This document shows positions 63,175 to 64,000 of a DNA stretch of 64,000 nt, piece by piece; position 1 is the first letter of the stretch, and the number at the start of each line of letters is the position of its first letter. Position numbers and translations under genes: made by a program. This DNA comes from Acidianus hospitalis (GTDB lineage: Archaea > Thermoproteota > Thermoprotei_A > Sulfolobales > Sulfolobaceae), in NCBI GenBank assembly GCA_046533895.1, contig JAWDOK010000007.1, positions 5,545 to 69,544 on the forward strand, read 5' to 3'. The notes below the pieces were generated by a model, which saw nothing but the letters and a program-made list of their open reading frames with translations, made no database searches and was not told the origin of the DNA.

Positions 63175-63547
63175 TTAACATAGTTTTGTTAACATTATTT
63201 AATGCTATTATCACAAAAAGCTAATTTGCATTCCTATAAGAGCTCTTTTATACTAATTCTGAACAAAATAGGAGATCTTGGAATAATGACGCATGCGTTT
63301 TCCCTAAAATGAATCAATTACAGAGAACCTAACTTCTTTATACGTTGTAATAAATAGACAAGGTGTACTCAGATATTATTTACAGTTTGTAGATGCAAGA
63401 TATTTAGATATGTAACTATACTAATACAACTTGTGTTTAAGATAGAGTATATTATAGAAAAGAATTAGTTGTTATTTGCCCATACTTTCAATGAAATAGA
63501 GGCTATTTGGAATAAGTATAAATATTAGAATAAAAGAGAATGCAAAT
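63175..63547. other. 373-bp AT-rich intergenic region
   Basis: No gene, RNA or clear repeat could be supported. The right end holds the promoter of the following gene. The region may contain the transcription end of the glutamate synthase operon. Confidence 0.5.
63517..63525 (+). promoter_or_regulatory. TATA box of the last gene
   Basis: GTATAAATA centred about 27 bases before ATG 63548 predicts a leaderless transcript. Confidence 0.55.
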
Positions 63548-64000
63548 ATGGGCGTAGAGACTTCCTCTTCTTTACGTTATTTGGGAGGAATAATAGGGAC
63601 GTTATTAGAAGCTGTAATAACTTTAGATTGCATGCAGGAGAATTGTGTTAAGGAGGGTTTGAAAAGATATAATTCCATGGAGTCTTTTCAGAGGTATGAG
63701 GTTTATCCTGCAATATCTGCCGGCATGAGAGTATTAAAGGATGCTTCAAGTTCTCCAGAGAGAATCTTTAGGCTGGGGATCGTTGTTAAAACTACTGATA
63801 CTGGAGATTGGTTCTACATTGGCGGAATTTCTCCATATTGGACTTCCGACCAATTAATAGTTTACCAAGGTGGGTCTCTAGCTTCTTCTCAAGGTAAGTT
63901 AAATAGGGGAATAATTGACGATTTCGTGAATAAAGGAGGGTTGGGAGTAGTTCCTTTATATAAGGAGAGAGCTCCTTCAGTGTGGTATAATCCAGTGTTA
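63548..64000 (+). CDS. Partial unknown protein, cut by window edge
   Basis: An ATG 63548 frame stays open for 151 codons to the window edge. It follows a good TATA box, so it is probably real. The visible part contains LRYLGGIIGTLLEAVITLDC near the start and GDWFYIGGISPYWTSDQLIV further on. No family is recognised, and the C-terminal part is missing. It does not look like a transposase or integrase. Confidence 0.6.
   Translation, partial: MGVETSSSLRYLGGIIGTLLEAVITLDCMQENCVKEGLKRYNSMESFQRYEVYPAISAGMRVLKDASSSPERIFRLGIVVKTTDTGDWFYIGGISPYWTSDQLIVYQGGSLASSQGKLNRGIIDDFVNKGGLGVVPLYKERAPSVWYNPVL

Overview
This window is a stretch of chromosome from a thermoacidophilic crenarchaeon of the order Sulfolobales. 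The evidence is low GC content (roughly one third by eye), tRNA genes with short introns at position 37/38, TATA boxes about 25 bases before start codons, GGTGA-type ribosome binding sites inside operons, and lineage markers: a PriS-PCNA-GINS cluster, archaeal 3-hydroxy-3-methylglutaryl-CoA synthase with a DUF35 partner, a beta-RFAP synthase, AglB and a GPN-loop GTPase. It could be Acidianus, Sulfolobus or a near relative. I cannot fix the genus without a search.

Layout. 1-1318: a cut HTH gene, tRNA-Thr, tRNA-Gln and an unknown gene. 1411-5379: pgk-gap-usp, converging on glyA. 5406-9670 (minus): the mevalonate operon (HMG-CoA synthase, thiolase-like protein, DUF35, HMG-CoA reductase), with a decarboxylase proenzyme gene upstream. 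9818-13266: tRNA-Arg, a DUF434 protein and alaS. 13327-20298 (minus): a large translation and secretion block (S19e, PDCD5-like, L39e, L31e, aIF6, LX, prefoldin alpha, FtsY, SecE, Spt5, L11, L1, P0, L12). 20355-29718: metabolic genes, including nicotinate phosphoribosyltransferase, DsrE/TusA sulfur carriers, a cysteine-synthase-like enzyme, MoaA, FolE and an HTH regulator next to glnA. 29715-33617 (minus): glnA and an acyl-ligase/thioredoxin/ABC-ATPase operon. 33658-37029: beta-RFAP synthase, an RNA m5C methylase, gamma-carbonic anhydrase and a radical SAM protein. 37026-39473 (minus): a tyrosine recombinase and a metallo-beta-lactamase operon. 39573-47746: assorted metabolism, an oxyanion ABC importer, two tRNAs and AglB. 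47756-52137 (minus): the Nop10-aIF2alpha-S27e-L44e and GINS-PriS-PCNA-GPN blocks. 52186-58456: Prs, Trm11, RNase Z, UPF0201/UPF0200, a 2'-5' RNA ligase-like protein, the CCA-adding enzyme, a kinase and a zinc ribbon. 58627-64000: tRNA-Pro, a two-gene glutamate synthase and a cut unknown gene.

Functional links. HMG-CoA synthase to HMG-CoA reductase supplies mevalonate for archaeal lipids. glnA and the glutamate synthase form a nitrogen assimilation pair. FolE and beta-RFAP synthase belong to pterin cofactor synthesis, which serves glyA. Genes in operons often overlap by 1-14 bases.

Most notable. Five genes (pgk, ftsY, nop10, a UPF0200 kinase and a zinc ribbon) have a plausible start codon that is out of frame with the conserved body. 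In every case skipping one base within about the first 60 bases repairs the gene. Random sequencing insertions are the simplest cause, but the shared direction and 5' position deserve a check against reads and protein data. Other points are a thiolase that has lost its catalytic cysteines, a 100-bp identical tail shared by the L12 and P0 genes, an operon of degenerate enzymes (acyl ligase and ABC ATPase) around a thioredoxin, and a repeat-rich operator-like site before the mevalonate operon. I saw no CRISPR array, insertion sequence or defence island.
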